Shown here: positions 1-9,042 of the stretch, piece by piece | Numbering within the stretch: position 1 is the first letter of the stretch | Layout: each line of letters begins with the position of its first letter | Source: Pseudomonas bijieensis | GTDB taxonomy: Bacteria; Pseudomonadota; Gammaproteobacteria; Pseudomonadales; Pseudomonadaceae | DNA: 64,000 nucleotides | NCBI RefSeq assembly: GCF_013347965.1 | Contig: NZ_CP048810.1 | Location: 5,083,501 to 5,147,500, forward strand | Direction: 5' to 3' | Translations under genes and position numbers: made by a program | Notes under the pieces: model-generated | The model's input: only the letters and a program-made list of their open reading frames with translations | The model's database searches: none | Told to the model about the DNA's origin: nothing

Positions 1-1245
1 ATGCCGGCAGTGCTGGCCGGTCGCGACTTGATGGCCGCCGCCCAGACCGGTACCGGCAAGACCGCCGGTTTCGCCGTGCCGCTGTTGCAACTGCTGACCA
101 CCGAGGGACCGAAAGTCGCGGCCAACTCGGTGCGGGCGTTGATCCTGGTGCCGACCCGCGAGCTGGCCGAACAGGTCCATGAAAGCGTGCGTCAGTACGC
201 GCAAAACTTGCCGCTGAGCACTTACGCTGTGTACGGCGGCGTCAGCATCAACCCGCAGATGATGAAACTGCGCAAAGGCGTCGACCTGCTGGTCGCCACG
301 CCGGGCCGCTTGCTCGACTTGTTCCGCCAGAACGCGCTGAAGTTCAACCAGTTGCAGACCCTGGTGCTGGACGAAGCCGACCGTATGCTCGACCTGGGCT
401 TCTCCGAAGAACTGGCGAATATCTACAAGGCCCTGCCGAAGAAGCGCCAGACCCTGCTGTTCTCGGCAACCTTTTCCGATGCGATCCGCTTGCTGGCCGG
501 GCAGATGCTCAACGATCCGCTGAGCATTGAAGTGAGTCCGCGCAACGTGGCCGCCAACACCGTCAAGCAATGGGTGGTGACGGTGGACAAGAAGCGCAAG
601 CCGGAATTGTTCGTGCACCTGATGCGCAAGAACAAGTGGAAGCAGGTGCTGGTCTTTGCCAAGACGCGCAACGGCGTCGATGCGCTGGTGGAAAAACTCC
701 AGGGCCTGGGCGTCAACGCCGACGGCATCCACGGTGACAAGCCCCAGGCCACCCGCCAGCGTGCCCTGGACCGCTTCAAGGCCAGCGAAGTGCAGATCCT
801 GGTGGCCACCGATGTCGCCGCCCGTGGCCTGGATATCGAGGATTTGCCGTTGGTGGTGAACTTCGACCTGCCGATCGTCGCCGAAGACTACATCCACCGT
901 ATCGGTCGTACCGGTCGGGCGGGCGCTACGGGGCAGGCGATTTCTTTAGTCTGCGCCGATGAAGTGAATCTGCTGTCGGCCATCGAGATGCTGACCCGTC
1001 AGACATTGCCCCGGCAGATGGAGCAGGACTTCGAGCCTGAGCATCGGGTGCCGGACACTGATGCCAGTGGCCAGGTCATCAAGAAACCGAAAAAGCCGAA
1101 GAAACCAAAGGCCTCGGGCGGTGGTGGCAAGCGCAACCTGGGCAAGTGGGTGGACAGCGGCGATTCCTCGCCTGTGGAACCCTCGGTCAAGCCTGTGCGA
1201 AAAGTGCCGGTGTTCAATACCGGGCCGCGTAAGCGTAAGCCTTGA
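1..1245 (+). CDS. rhlE: DEAD-box ATP-dependent RNA helicase, RhlE type (5'-truncated)
   Basis: RNA helicase that remodels structured RNA. Motif I (AQTGTGKT), Ia (PTRELAEQ), Ib (TPGRLLD), II (DEAD), III (SAT) and VI (HRIGRTGRAG) are all readable in order. The two RecA-like domains are followed by a Lys/Pro-rich basic tail (from about residue 360), typical of RhlE proteins and used for RNA binding. The reading frame is open to the first base of the window. The Q motif and about 30 N-terminal residues expected before the MPAVLAGRD segment are missing, so the ATG at position 1 is an internal Met and the true start lies upstream. Confidence 0.93.
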   Translation: MPAVLAGRDLMAAAQTGTGKTAGFAVPLLQLLTTEGPKVAANSVRALILVPTRELAEQVHESVRQYAQNLPLSTYAVYGGVSINPQMMKLRKGVDLLVATPGRLLDLFRQNALKFNQLQTLVLDEADRMLDLGFSEELANIYKALPKKRQTLLFSATFSDAIRLLAGQMLNDPLSIEVSPRNVAANTVKQWVVTVDKKRKPELFVHLMRKNKWKQVLVFAKTRNGVDALVEKLQGLGVNADGIHGDKPQATRQRALDRFKASEVQILVATDVAARGLDIEDLPLVVNFDLPIVAEDYIHRIGRTGRAGATGQAISLVCADEVNLLSAIEMLTRQTLPRQMEQDFEPEHRVPDTDASGQVIKKPKKPKKPKASGGGGKRNLGKWVDSGDSSPVEPSVKPVRKVPVFNTGPRKRKP

Positions 1246-1272
1246 TGATCTGCTCTATCTGATAAACCACTT

Positions 1273-1352
1273 TCGCGAGCAGGCTCGCTCCCACATTCGA
1301 CCGAGTTCTTTCAGAAAGAATGCGATCACTGTGGGAGCGAGCCTGCTCGCGA
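1273..1352. repeat. REP inverted pair (REPIN-like)
   Basis: Two oppositely oriented copies of a 23-bp Pseudomonas REP core (TGTGGGAGCGAGCCTGCTCG plus CGA) at 1273-1295 and 1330-1352, in the gap between two convergent genes. Such pairs fold into a large hairpin in RNA and often lie at transcription ends. Confidence 0.92.
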
Positions 1353-1369
1353 TGGCCGCGCCTCGATCT

Positions 1370-2611
1370 TCAATCCAGGCGCTGTAACCACTCCACCATG
1401 CCCAACCCCGCCGCCCGGCCGCTGGCAAAGCACGCCGTGAGCAGGTAGCCGCCGGTCGGCGCTTCCCAATCGAGCATTTCCCCAGCGCAGAACACGCCAG
1501 GCATTTGCTTGAGCATCAGGCGTTCATCCAGGGCTTCGAACGCCACGCCACCGGCGCTGCTGATTGCTTCGTCCAAAGGCCGGGTCTTTACCAGGGTGAC
1601 CGGCAAGGCCTTGATCGCCTGGGCCAGCCGCGCCGGGTCAGCGAAACAATCGGCGGGTGTGAGCTCGCGCAACAGCGCCGCCTTGACCCCATCGATGCCC
1701 AACTGGCTGTGCAGGTGCTTGGCCAATGAGCGTGAACCGCGAGGCTTGCTCAGGGCTTGCTGGATTTTGTCCACAGGTCGCCCTGGCAGCAGGTCCAGAT
1801 GAGTCGTTGCGCTGCCGTGTTGGTTGATCGCTTCGCGAATCGCTGCCGACAACGCATAGATCAAGCTGCCTTCGATGCCCGTGGTGGTGATCACGCATTC
1901 GCCGAGGCGCGGCACATCGTCGTTAAGGCCGATGGCGATGTTTTTCAGTGGGGCGCCGGCGAATTTGCTGATCATCAGGTCGCTCCAGGCCTCGACCTCG
2001 AACCCGCAGTTGCTCGGTTGCAACGGTGCCAGGGCCACGCCGTGCTGTTCCAGCGCCTGCATCCAGGCGCCGTCAGAGCCCAGGCGTGACCAGCTGCCGC
2101 CGCCCAGTGCCAGCAGTGTCGCGTCGGGGCGTAGTGTTTTCTCACCTTCCGGACTGGCTATTCGCAAACTGCCATCGGGGTTCCAACCGAGCCAGCGATG
2201 ACGGGTGTGGATCACCACGCCGGCATCACGCAGGCGCTTGAGCCAGGCGCGCAACAGCGGGGCGGCTTTCATGTCGGTAGGAAACACTCGCCCGGAACTG
2301 CCGACGAAGGTGTCGATGCCCAACCCGTGAATCCATGTGCATAACTCATCCGCACCGAATGCCCGCAGCAGCGGCGCGAGGTTCGGTGCGCGCTCGCCAT
2401 AGCGGGACAGGAGGGCCGGGAAGGCTTCGGAGTGGGTGATGTTCATGCCGCCAACGCCAGCCAGCAGGAATTTCCTGCCTACCGATGGCATGCCGTCGTA
2501 CAGGTCGACCTGAAGGCCGGCCTGGCTCAACACCTCGGCCGCCATCAGGCCGGCGGGGCCGCCGCCGATGATGGCGATGTTCGGTGTGGAAGGCTTGGCG
2601 GTCGAGGTCAT
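1370..2611 (-). CDS. NAD(P)/FAD-dependent flavoprotein (BaiN/HI0933-like family)
   Basis: Predicted FAD-dependent oxidoreductase of 413 aa. The N-terminus carries a dinucleotide-binding Rossmann motif (IIGGGPAGLMAAE) followed by the GRKFLLAGVGGMNITH segment characteristic of the HI0933/BaiN-like flavoproteins. The C-terminus ends with the second FAD-contact motif (FCAGEMLDWEAPTGGYLL). The substrate is not known for most members. It is transcribed convergently with rhlE and flanked by REP pairs on both sides, so it is probably monocistronic. Confidence 0.85.
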   Translation of the reverse strand: MTSTAKPSTPNIAIIGGGPAGLMAAEVLSQAGLQVDLYDGMPSVGRKFLLAGVGGMNITHSEAFPALLSRYGERAPNLAPLLRAFGADELCTWIHGLGIDTFVGSSGRVFPTDMKAAPLLRAWLKRLRDAGVVIHTRHRWLGWNPDGSLRIASPEGEKTLRPDATLLALGGGSWSRLGSDGAWMQALEQHGVALAPLQPSNCGFEVEAWSDLMISKFAGAPLKNIAIGLNDDVPRLGECVITTTGIEGSLIYALSAAIREAINQHGSATTHLDLLPGRPVDKIQQALSKPRGSRSLAKHLHSQLGIDGVKAALLRELTPADCFADPARLAQAIKALPVTLVKTRPLDEAISSAGGVAFEALDERLMLKQMPGVFCAGEMLDWEAPTGGYLLTACFASGRAAGLGMVEWLQRLD

Positions 2612-2664
2612 GATTTGAACTGTGGGGGCTGGAATAGGCGGGGCATTCTACCAGCACAGATCCC

Positions 2665-2753
2665 TGTGGGAGCGGGCTTGCTCGCGAATGCGGTGTGTCA
2701 GTAACATAAATATCGACTGGCGCACCGCATTCGCGAGCAAGCCCGCTCCCACA
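2665..2753. repeat. REP inverted pair
   Basis: Inverted copies of TGTGGGAGCGGGCTTGCTCG extended by CGAATGCGG, at 2665-2693 and 2725-2753. The arms match for 29 bases and stand upstream of the flavoprotein gene. Confidence 0.92.
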
Positions 2754-2891
2754 GGAGTAGGTAGGTGCTCTTGAGAGCTGATCAAAAAACAACCAGGACT
2801 GCGCAAGCTATAGTCAACACAGCCTGTAGGCCGTTTCGCTCAGGTTATCCACAGGCCGGCCCACAGGCATTGTGGGTAACGCGCCCAGCGT

Positions 2892-3812
2892 TCAATGACA
2901 ACCTGATGACGACCAGACCTTTTGTACGCTGTGGTGCAGGATCCCATGGCGACGGGCCAGGGCCTGGCGGTCCTTGCTGTAGCCGCCGCCGATCACGCCG
3001 ACCACCGGGATATCGCGTCCCAGGCAATGGCGCATGACGCTCTCGTCCCGGGCGGCGAGGCCTTCGTCGGTCAGCTTCAGGTAACCGAGGGCGTCGTCCT
3101 TGTGGACATCGACGCCGGCGTCATACAGCACCAGGTCGGGCTGGTAGAGCGGCAGCAGATAGTTGAGCGCATCGTCCACCACCTTCAAGTAAGCGGCGTC
3201 GCCCATGCCCATGGGCAAGGGGATGTCCCAGTCGCTTTGGGCCTTGCGTGCGGGAAAATTCTTTTCGCAGTGCAAGGAAACTGTCACGGCATCGGGGGTG
3301 TCATGGAGTATTCGAGCGGTGCCGTCGCCCTGATGTACATCGCAATCGAAAATCAGCACCCGCGAGACCCGACCGCTGGCCAGGAAATAGCGACTGATCA
3401 CCGCCAGGTCGTTGAAAATGCAGAACCCGGCCGGGTGGTCGTAATGGGCGTGATGGGTGCCGCCGGCCAAGTGACAGGCCAGACCGTGCTCAAGGGCCTG
3501 TTCGGCGGCCAGGAGCGAGCCGCCCACGGCGCGTACCGTTCGACGGGCCAGGGCTTCGCTCCAGGGCAGGCCGAGTCGCCGTTGGTCTTCGCGGGACAAC
3601 TCGCCGCCCATGTAGCGTTCGATATAGCCACGGTCGTGGGCCACGGCGAGAATGTCTGGCGGACACAGCGCCGGGCGCAGCAGGTCGGCGTCGCGGGTCA
3701 GGCCGCTGTCGACCAGGTGATCGCGCAGCAGGCGAAACTTATCCATGGGGAAACGATGTTCGGCCGGGAATTCGGGACTGTAGTCTTCGTGATAGATCAG
3801 TGGCAGCGGCAT
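2892..3812 (-). CDS. Histone deacetylase-like (acetylpolyamine/acuC family) amidohydrolase
   Basis: 306-aa class II histone-deacetylase-fold zinc amidohydrolase. In bacteria these remove acetyl groups from small amines or proteins. Visible family marks are the GGTHHAHYDHPAGFC active-site stretch with tandem His, the metal-binding DCDVHQGDGT segment, the YDAGVDVHKDD segment with a further metal ligand, and GVIGGGY near the C-terminus. The start chosen is the ATG at 3812, where homology to the fold begins (MPLPLIYHEDY). The frame is open 52 codons further upstream, but that part overlaps the promoter side of the divergent acetyltransferase gene and has no recognisable content. Confidence 0.85.
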   Translation of the reverse strand: MPLPLIYHEDYSPEFPAEHRFPMDKFRLLRDHLVDSGLTRDADLLRPALCPPDILAVAHDRGYIERYMGGELSREDQRRLGLPWSEALARRTVRAVGGSLLAAEQALEHGLACHLAGGTHHAHYDHPAGFCIFNDLAVISRYFLASGRVSRVLIFDCDVHQGDGTARILHDTPDAVTVSLHCEKNFPARKAQSDWDIPLPMGMGDAAYLKVVDDALNYLLPLYQPDLVLYDAGVDVHKDDALGYLKLTDEGLAARDESVMRHCLGRDIPVVGVIGGGYSKDRQALARRHGILHHSVQKVWSSSGCH

Positions 3813-3885
3813 GGTGTTTTCAGTGGTGATTATGTGACGGATCCTACCAGCGTTGTAGACTCTGGGGCATGGAAGGGGAGTGAAG

Positions 3886-4455
3886 ATGGAGCCGATACTG
3901 GAACTGGAAAGCGCACGGCTGCTGTTGCGGCAGTGGCGTGACGAGGACTTGCCGGAATTTGCCGCCATGTGCGCAGACCCACAGGTGATGCGTTATTTCC
4001 CCGCGCCCTTGAGCCGCCTGGAAAGCGCCGCCCTGATCGGTCGCGTGCGTGGGCATTTCGCCGAGCATGGTTTTGGTTTGTGGGCCCTGGAGCGCAAGGA
4101 CACCGGGGCCTTCATTGGCTTTACCGGGCTCGGTGTGGTCGGGTTCGACGCGCCGTTCACACCGGCCATCGAGATCGGCTGGCGTCTGGCGCGGGAGCAC
4201 TGGGGGCTGGGCTATGCCAGCGAGGCGGCGTGGACCGCACTGCGCTGCGCCTTCGACCAGTTGTTGCTGGACGAAGTGGTGGCGTTCACCGCTGTGGATA
4301 ACCTGCCGTCGCAAAAGGTCATGCAGGCCATCGGCATGCAGCACGATCCGGCTGACGACTTCGAACACCCAAAGCTCGCGGTCGGGCATCCATTGCGTCA
4401 CCATGTGCTCTATCGCATCAACCGTGAACAGTGGCTACAGACCCTGCACGGTTAG
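3886..4455 (+). CDS. GNAT-family N-acetyltransferase (RimJ/RimL-like)
   Basis: 189-aa GNAT acetyltransferase that would transfer acetyl from acetyl-CoA to an amine. The acetyl-CoA pyrophosphate-binding motif is visible as REHWGLGYASEAA, preceded by the family's ARLLLRQWRDEDL opening strand. The ATG at 3886 is preferred over the GTG at 3880 because the AAGGGGAG ribosome-binding sequence ends at 3880, which leaves 5 nt to this ATG and none to the GTG. The substrate cannot be told from sequence. Confidence 0.85.
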   Translation: MEPILELESARLLLRQWRDEDLPEFAAMCADPQVMRYFPAPLSRLESAALIGRVRGHFAEHGFGLWALERKDTGAFIGFTGLGVVGFDAPFTPAIEIGWRLAREHWGLGYASEAAWTALRCAFDQLLLDEVVAFTAVDNLPSQKVMQAIGMQHDPADDFEHPKLAVGHPLRHHVLYRINREQWLQTLHG

Positions 4456-4559
4456 CCGACACGGACGTTTACAATGCCCGCCACAATGGCTCGGGCCAAC
4501 AATCGATCCACCGCCGCAGCGCAGACTGCGCGGTGTTGCGCTGTGTGAGGAAAGTCTGA

Positions 4560-5429
4560 ATGAGCCACGTGTTGGAAGATCTGGTCGACCTGCTGACCCT
4601 GGAACCGATCGAAGAGAACCTGTTTCGCGGTCGCAGCCAGGACCTGGGGTTCCGTCAGTTGTTCGGTGGCCAGGTGCTGGGTCAGTCGTTGTCGGCGGCC
4701 AGCCAGACCGTGGAGGAGGCGCGTCATGTGCACTCAATGCACGGTTATTTCCTGCGTCCGGGTGATGCCGCACTGCCGGTGGTCTACCAGGTGGACCGGG
4801 TGCGTGATGGCGGCAGTTTCAGCACCCGCCGGGTGACGGCGATCCAGAAGGGCAACCCGATTTTCACCTGCAGTGCGTCGTTCCAGTATGACGAACAGGG
4901 CTTTGAGCACCAGAGCAGCATGCCGCAAGTCGTCGGGCCGGAGAACCTGCCGTCCGAGTTGGAGCTGACCCAGCAGCGCGCGCACCTGTTGCCTGAGCAC
5001 ATGCGCGAAAAACTGCTGTGCCCCATGCCGATCGAGGTGCGCCCGGTCACCGAAAAAGACCCTTACAACCCGCAACCGGCCGATCCGATCAAGTACGTGT
5101 GGTTCCGCGCCGATGGCGCCCTGGCCGATTCGCCAGCGTTGCACAAATACCTGCTGGCCTACGCCTCGGACTTCGGCCTGTTGACCACTTCGCTGCTGCC
5201 CCACGGCAAATCGGTGTGGCACAAGGATATGCAGGTCGCCAGCCTCGACCACGCCTTGTGGTTCCACGCCGACCTGCGCGCCGATGACTGGTTGCTCTAC
5301 GCGATGGACAGCCCGTGGGCTGGCAATTCCCGCGGGTTTTCCCGTGGCAGCGTGTTCAATCGCGCCGGGCAACTGGTGGCCTCGGTGACCCAGGAAGGCT
5401 TGATCCGCCATCGCAAGGACTGGGCATGA
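4560..5429 (+). CDS. tesB: Acyl-CoA thioesterase II
   Basis: 289-aa double-hotdog thioesterase hydrolysing medium and long-chain acyl-CoA to free fatty acid and CoA. The first hotdog opens with FRGRSQDLGFRQLFGGQVLGQ and contains the HSMHGYFLRPGD strand. The second contains AYASDFGLLTTSLLPHG and ends in SVTQEGLIRHR, which supply the Asp and Gln of the TesB Asp-Thr/Ser-Gln active site. A clear GAGGAAA ribosome-binding site precedes the ATG. The stop overlaps the start of the HAD phosphatase by 4 nt (ATGA), so the two genes are translationally coupled. Confidence 0.95.
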   Translation: MSHVLEDLVDLLTLEPIEENLFRGRSQDLGFRQLFGGQVLGQSLSAASQTVEEARHVHSMHGYFLRPGDAALPVVYQVDRVRDGGSFSTRRVTAIQKGNPIFTCSASFQYDEQGFEHQSSMPQVVGPENLPSELELTQQRAHLLPEHMREKLLCPMPIEVRPVTEKDPYNPQPADPIKYVWFRADGALADSPALHKYLLAYASDFGLLTTSLLPHGKSVWHKDMQVASLDHALWFHADLRADDWLLYAMDSPWAGNSRGFSRGSVFNRAGQLVASVTQEGLIRHRKDWA

Positions 5430-6019
5430 GCCTGGCCGACGTTCGACACTGGGTATTCGACATGGACGGCACGCTGACCATCGCCGTGCATGATTTCGCG
5501 GCGATCCGCGTGGCTCTGGCGATTCCGGCCGAAGATGACATCCTCACCCACCTGGCGGCGTTGCCGGCCGATGAAGCCGCAGCCAAGCATGCCTGGCTGC
5601 TGGAGCACGAACGGGACCTGGCGTTGGGCTCCAAGCCCGCACCGGGGGCGGTCGAGTTGGTGCGCGAACTGGCGGCGCGTGGCGTTCGCCTGGGGATCCT
5701 GACCCGCAACGCCCGCGAGCTGGCCCACGTGACCCTTGAAGCCATCGGCCTGGCGGACTGTTTCGCCGTGGAAGATGTGCTGGGCCGCGACGAAGCACCG
5801 CCCAAGCCTCATCCCGGTGGCCTGTTGAAACTGGCCGAGGCCTGGAACGTGGCACCTGAGACAATGGTGATGGTCGGTGACTACCGTTTCGACCTGGACT
5901 GCGGGCGTGCTGCTGGGGCGCGGACGGTGCTGGTGAACCTGCCGGACAATCCATGGCCGGAGCTGACGGATTGGCATGCGCGCGATTGTGTCGAGTTGCG
6001 GCGGATGCTTTTGGCTTGA
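5426..6019 (+). CDS. HAD-family phosphatase (phosphoglycolate phosphatase-like)
   Basis: 197-aa haloacid dehalogenase-fold hydrolase. Motif I is FDMDGTLT (both catalytic Asp present), motif II is ILTRNA, and motif III/IV is PPKPHPGGLL followed by MVGDYRFDLDCGRAAG. A small helical cap lies between motifs I and II, as in the Gph/YjjG-like subfamilies. The ATG at 5426 gives a 4-nt ATGA overlap with tesB; a longer in-frame extension inside tesB has no homology signal. Substrate unknown; phosphoglycolate or another small phosphate ester is likely. Confidence 0.88.
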   Translation: MSLADVRHWVFDMDGTLTIAVHDFAAIRVALAIPAEDDILTHLAALPADEAAAKHAWLLEHERDLALGSKPAPGAVELVRELAARGVRLGILTRNARELAHVTLEAIGLADCFAVEDVLGRDEAPPKPHPGGLLKLAEAWNVAPETMVMVGDYRFDLDCGRAAGARTVLVNLPDNPWPELTDWHARDCVELRRMLLA

Positions 6020-6043
6020 GGGTTGTATTGTCTGATCGATCGT

Positions 6044-6138
6044 TATCGCGAGCAGGCTTGCTCCCACAAGGGGATTTCTGTTGATCGCAGAATTTGTGTC
6101 CACACCAGATCTACTGTGGGAGCGAGCCTGCTCGCGAT
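6044..6138. repeat. REP inverted pair
   Basis: Inverted REP cores at 6044-6068 (TATCGCGAGCAGGCTTGCTC then CCACA) and 6115-6138, lying between the convergent HAD phosphatase and secreted hydrolase genes. Confidence 0.9.
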
Positions 6139-6163
6139 GAGGTTCTGGCATTCGCTAAAAAAC

Positions 6164-7111
6164 TCACTGACCAAACAACACCCTCAACCCCTCAGGCGAA
6201 GTCAGCATCCCATTCCCGTTATGCCCCACCCCCGGCACTTCGATCAGCCGCTGGTTCAACCCCACGGGATGGCGCCGGGTCAGGTAGTCAAAGAAGAAAT
6301 GCCCGCGCAATAACCGATACGGCCCCTGGGTCTGCGCTTCGCAGCCCTTATCCAGCGCCGGCTGCTCCGGATCGGTGTCTTGTTGCCCGAGCAAATAGAC
6401 GATGTCGCGCTTGACGTAGTTATTTTCCAGTTGCGTGGGTGTTTGTCCCGCCGCGTAGGCGGGCAAATCCTGCAGGCCGTATTTCCAGTGGTTGAAGCCA
6501 GGGCAACTGGCAGGGTCGAAAGCCATGGGGCGTTGGGCATCGAAGTAGGCATAGGACGACGGGTTGGCGATGACAAAGCGTGGCTCTATCCGATATTGAC
6601 CGTGGGCGAGCAGGGCATAACGCTGCACGACCTGGGCGCCGCCGGAATGGCCGGCGATGACGATTTCTTTCACTTCGGGAAACTGCTGCCGGTCACTGAC
6701 GCGCGCAACGATGTCGTCCAGAACCTGGTAGGAACTGACCGGATTGGGCCCTGTGGACAGGCCTCCGGCCATCCAGTCGTTGCCGTGCCAGCGCAGGACG
6801 TCATTGGGTAGCGTGTGGCGAGCCACGTCCTGCTCATTGAGGAACTGCGGGGCGATGATCAGGGTGGTGCCCAGTTGCCCGGCCTGCCCGGCAGCCTTTT
6901 CGGCGCTGTGCAGATAGGTGTTGGCATTGCGCAGCCGACCGTGGAGGATGATCAGCACACGCTGGATAGACGCCGGGGGCGGGCTCACGGCGACGGCCAT
7001 GGCTCCGCCTTTGAGTTGCAGGCGCCCTTGGGCGACCACCTTGACGCTGTGTTCCTCGGCCTGGGCCACGGCGCAGCACAGCACCAGCCCGATCAATGCC
7101 CCCCACTTCAT
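6164..7111 (-). CDS. Secreted alpha/beta hydrolase
   Basis: 315-aa protein with a short cleavable signal peptide (MKWGALIGLVLCCAVAQA, cleavage probably after AQA). The alpha/beta-hydrolase core shows VLIILHGRLRNA near the N-terminus, the nucleophile elbow GHSGGAQ, and a late His in VPGVGHNGNGM. Most likely a periplasmic esterase or lipase-like enzyme with unknown substrate. Its ATG (7109-7111) directly abuts the TAG stop (7112-7114) of the metallopeptidase gene, so the two are co-transcribed and probably coupled. Confidence 0.8.
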   Translation of the reverse strand: MKWGALIGLVLCCAVAQAEEHSVKVVAQGRLQLKGGAMAVAVSPPPASIQRVLIILHGRLRNANTYLHSAEKAAGQAGQLGTTLIIAPQFLNEQDVARHTLPNDVLRWHGNDWMAGGLSTGPNPVSSYQVLDDIVARVSDRQQFPEVKEIVIAGHSGGAQVVQRYALLAHGQYRIEPRFVIANPSSYAYFDAQRPMAFDPASCPGFNHWKYGLQDLPAYAAGQTPTQLENNYVKRDIVYLLGQQDTDPEQPALDKGCEAQTQGPYRLLRGHFFFDYLTRRHPVGLNQRLIEVPGVGHNGNGMLTSPEGLRVLFGQ

Positions 7112-7999
7112 CTACAGGGTTTTCGCCGCGAACGTGTCGCACTGGCTGACCTGGCCCTGGGCGAAGCCGGTCTTGAACCAGCGCACTCGTTGTGCCGAAG
7201 TGCCATGGGTGAAGGAGTCCGGTACCACGCGGCCCTGGCCTTGTTGCTGCAAGCGGTCATCACCGATGGCATTGGCGGCGTTCAAGGCCTCCTCGATGTC
7301 CCCCGGCTCCAGCCAGTTCAGGCGTTTTTGCGCATGGTTGGCCCACACGCCGGCCAGGCAGTCGGCTTGCAACTCCTGGCGTACCAATAAGCCTCCATCA
7401 CCTTCCATCTGCCGACCTTGTTGGCGGGCTTCCTGGATTTTCGCCGACACGCCGAGCAGGGTCTGCACATGGTGTCCGACTTCGTGGGCGATGACGTAGG
7501 CCTGGGCGAAGTCCCCGGCGGCAGCGAAGCGTTGGGACATTTCCTTGAAGAAGCTCATGTCCAGGTAAACCTGGCGATCGGCCGGGCAATAGAACGGACC
7601 GGTCGCCGAAGAGGCGAGACCGCAGGCCGAGTTGACCCGACCGCTGAACAACACCAGTTTCGGTTGTTGGTATTGGCGTCCGGCTTGCTGGAAGACCTGG
7701 CCCCAGGTGTCTTCGGTGTCGCCGAGGATCGAGCGCACGAATTCGGCCTGTTCATCGTTGGCCGGTGGCGCCTGGCGGGTTTGTGAGGAGGCGGGCGCAG
7801 AGGTCTGGTCCATCTGCCCGGCCAGTTGTCCGAGAATCTGCATCGGATCCTGGCCGGTGATCCAGCCAATGCCGACGATCAGAATGATGGCCGTCAGGCT
7901 CAAGCCCTTGCCGCCGCCGAAGCGCATCCCGCCACCGCCCCCACCGTCACCGCGAGCGTCCACCACGTTGTCACTGCGGCGACCTTTTTTCCATAACAT
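7112..7999 (-). CDS. ypfJ: YpfJ-type neutral zinc metallopeptidase
   Basis: 295-aa membrane-anchored protein of the neutral zinc metallopeptidase family (YpfJ/KPN_02809 type). It has a Gly-rich cytoplasmic N-terminus (GDGGGGGGMRFGGGKG), one transmembrane segment (LSLTAIILIVGIGWI), and a periplasmic domain with the zinc-binding HEVGHH motif at residues 172-177. The downstream ELQADCLAGVW segment fits the third zinc ligand of this family. The start at 7999 is supported by an upstream AGAGGA ribosome-binding site; a 34-codon extension upstream lacks homology. Confidence 0.88.
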   Translation of the reverse strand: MLWKKGRRSDNVVDARGDGGGGGGMRFGGGKGLSLTAIILIVGIGWITGQDPMQILGQLAGQMDQTSAPASSQTRQAPPANDEQAEFVRSILGDTEDTWGQVFQQAGRQYQQPKLVLFSGRVNSACGLASSATGPFYCPADRQVYLDMSFFKEMSQRFAAAGDFAQAYVIAHEVGHHVQTLLGVSAKIQEARQQGRQMEGDGGLLVRQELQADCLAGVWANHAQKRLNWLEPGDIEEALNAANAIGDDRLQQQGQGRVVPDSFTHGTSAQRVRWFKTGFAQGQVSQCDTFAAKTL

Positions 8000-8148
8000 G
8001 TGGGCGTTCCTCTGATTGACCGGAGTGTCACTGTACTGCCGTTGCGGTGAGTCTAGCTTTTGGGGCGTCAGGATGCGCGTGGCGCCTGAGCTTTCAGGCA
8101 ATCATCGCGGGGTTTGGTTCATCAGGGCATGAATGAATGGCTCACCGG

Positions 8149-8184
8149 TTCCAGAATTTGAATTACACTTTGCATATTCTGGAA
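8149..8184. promoter_or_regulatory. Inverted repeat, candidate IclR operator
   Basis: Perfect 9-bp inverted arms TTCCAGAAT (8149-8157) and ATTCTGGAA (8176-8184) separated by 18 bp, just upstream of the IclR-type gene start at 8212. IclR regulators commonly bind TTCCA/TGGAA-type palindromes and repress their own genes, so autoregulation is the natural reading. This is inference from position and symmetry. Confidence 0.55.
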
Positions 8185-8211
8185 CTTGCGAACATTACAT
8201 CTGGATCTCTC

Positions 8212-8988
8212 ATGGCCGGCAGTCAAATCGAACGGGTTTTCAATGTGCTGGAAAGCCTCGCCAGTGACCCTCGCGGGTGGCCGCTGCTCGGCTTGGCCGA
8301 ACAGTTGCAGATCCCCAAGAGTGCCACCCACCGTTTGCTCGCCGAACTGATGCGCCTGGGCTATGTGCGCCAGAACCCCGAGAACCTGCGTTATCACTTG
8401 TCGACCCGCCTGGTTGCCATGGGTTTTCGCTATCTGTCGCGAAGCGGTGCCGACATCGTGCAGCCAGTGCTCGATCGCCTGGCACGGGAAACGGGTGAAC
8501 TGGTGCGCCTGGGTGTCATCGAAGGGGAGTGCCAGACCTGGATCGCCAAGTCTCAGGGGGCTCGTTCCGGCTTGCGCTACGACCCGGACATGGGGCGTGA
8601 GACGCCGTTGTTCTATACCGCGTCGGGCCATGCCTGGCTGGCGTGCATGAGTGATGCCGAGGCGTTGGCGCTGGTGGCGCGCCAGGCCGTGCAAATGCCG
8701 GCGGACGCCGGGCCGAACGCGCCACGCAGCAAGGCTGAACTGCTCCAGTACCTGCACCAGGCTCGTGAGCAAGGCTATGCCTGTGTCGAGGAAAGCTCGG
8801 CGATCGGCACGTCGGCCATTGCCGCTGTGGTCCGTCATCCATTGGATGGCCGGGTCATAGGTGTGCTGAGTGTTGCCGGGCCCAGCGCTCGGATGACACG
8901 GGCACGCCTGCATGAGCTGGCACCGACCTTGCTGGTGTTTGCGGAGGAGTTGTCGCAAGCCAGCCAGGCCTCGGAGTTGTTCAGCTGA
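8212..8988 (+). CDS. IclR-family transcriptional regulator
   Basis: 258-aa regulator. Residues 1-65 form the winged helix-turn-helix (IERVFNVLESLA, then LAEQLQIPKSATHRLLAELM). The rest is the IclR ligand-binding domain with the PLFYTASGHAWLA and SAIGTSAIAAVV segments. The ATG at 8212 is preferred over an upstream in-frame ATG at 8137 because a palindromic operator candidate lies between them and homology begins at MAGSQIERV. It precedes a DMT transporter by 54 bp and lies next to a quinate/shikimate degradation cluster, so control of aromatic or small-acid uptake is plausible but not shown. Confidence 0.88.
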   Translation: MAGSQIERVFNVLESLASDPRGWPLLGLAEQLQIPKSATHRLLAELMRLGYVRQNPENLRYHLSTRLVAMGFRYLSRSGADIVQPVLDRLARETGELVRLGVIEGECQTWIAKSQGARSGLRYDPDMGRETPLFYTASGHAWLACMSDAEALALVARQAVQMPADAGPNAPRSKAELLQYLHQAREQGYACVEESSAIGTSAIAAVVRHPLDGRVIGVLSVAGPSARMTRARLHELAPTLLVFAEELSQASQASELFS

Positions 8989-9042
8989 ATCCACGGTCGC
9001 AGATATTGGTTCTTCCCTACACACGCAACGCAGGATTCCTAC

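Noticed and set aside
1273..1352. Repeated palindromes as a possible CRISPR array
   Set aside because: Copies occur singly or as inverted pairs in many different gaps, without direct regularly spaced repeats or cas genes; they are REP elements.
2922..3941. 339-codon plus-strand open frame
   Set aside because: Exact antisense shadow of the histone-deacetylase-like gene; the translation is low-complexity and has no motifs.
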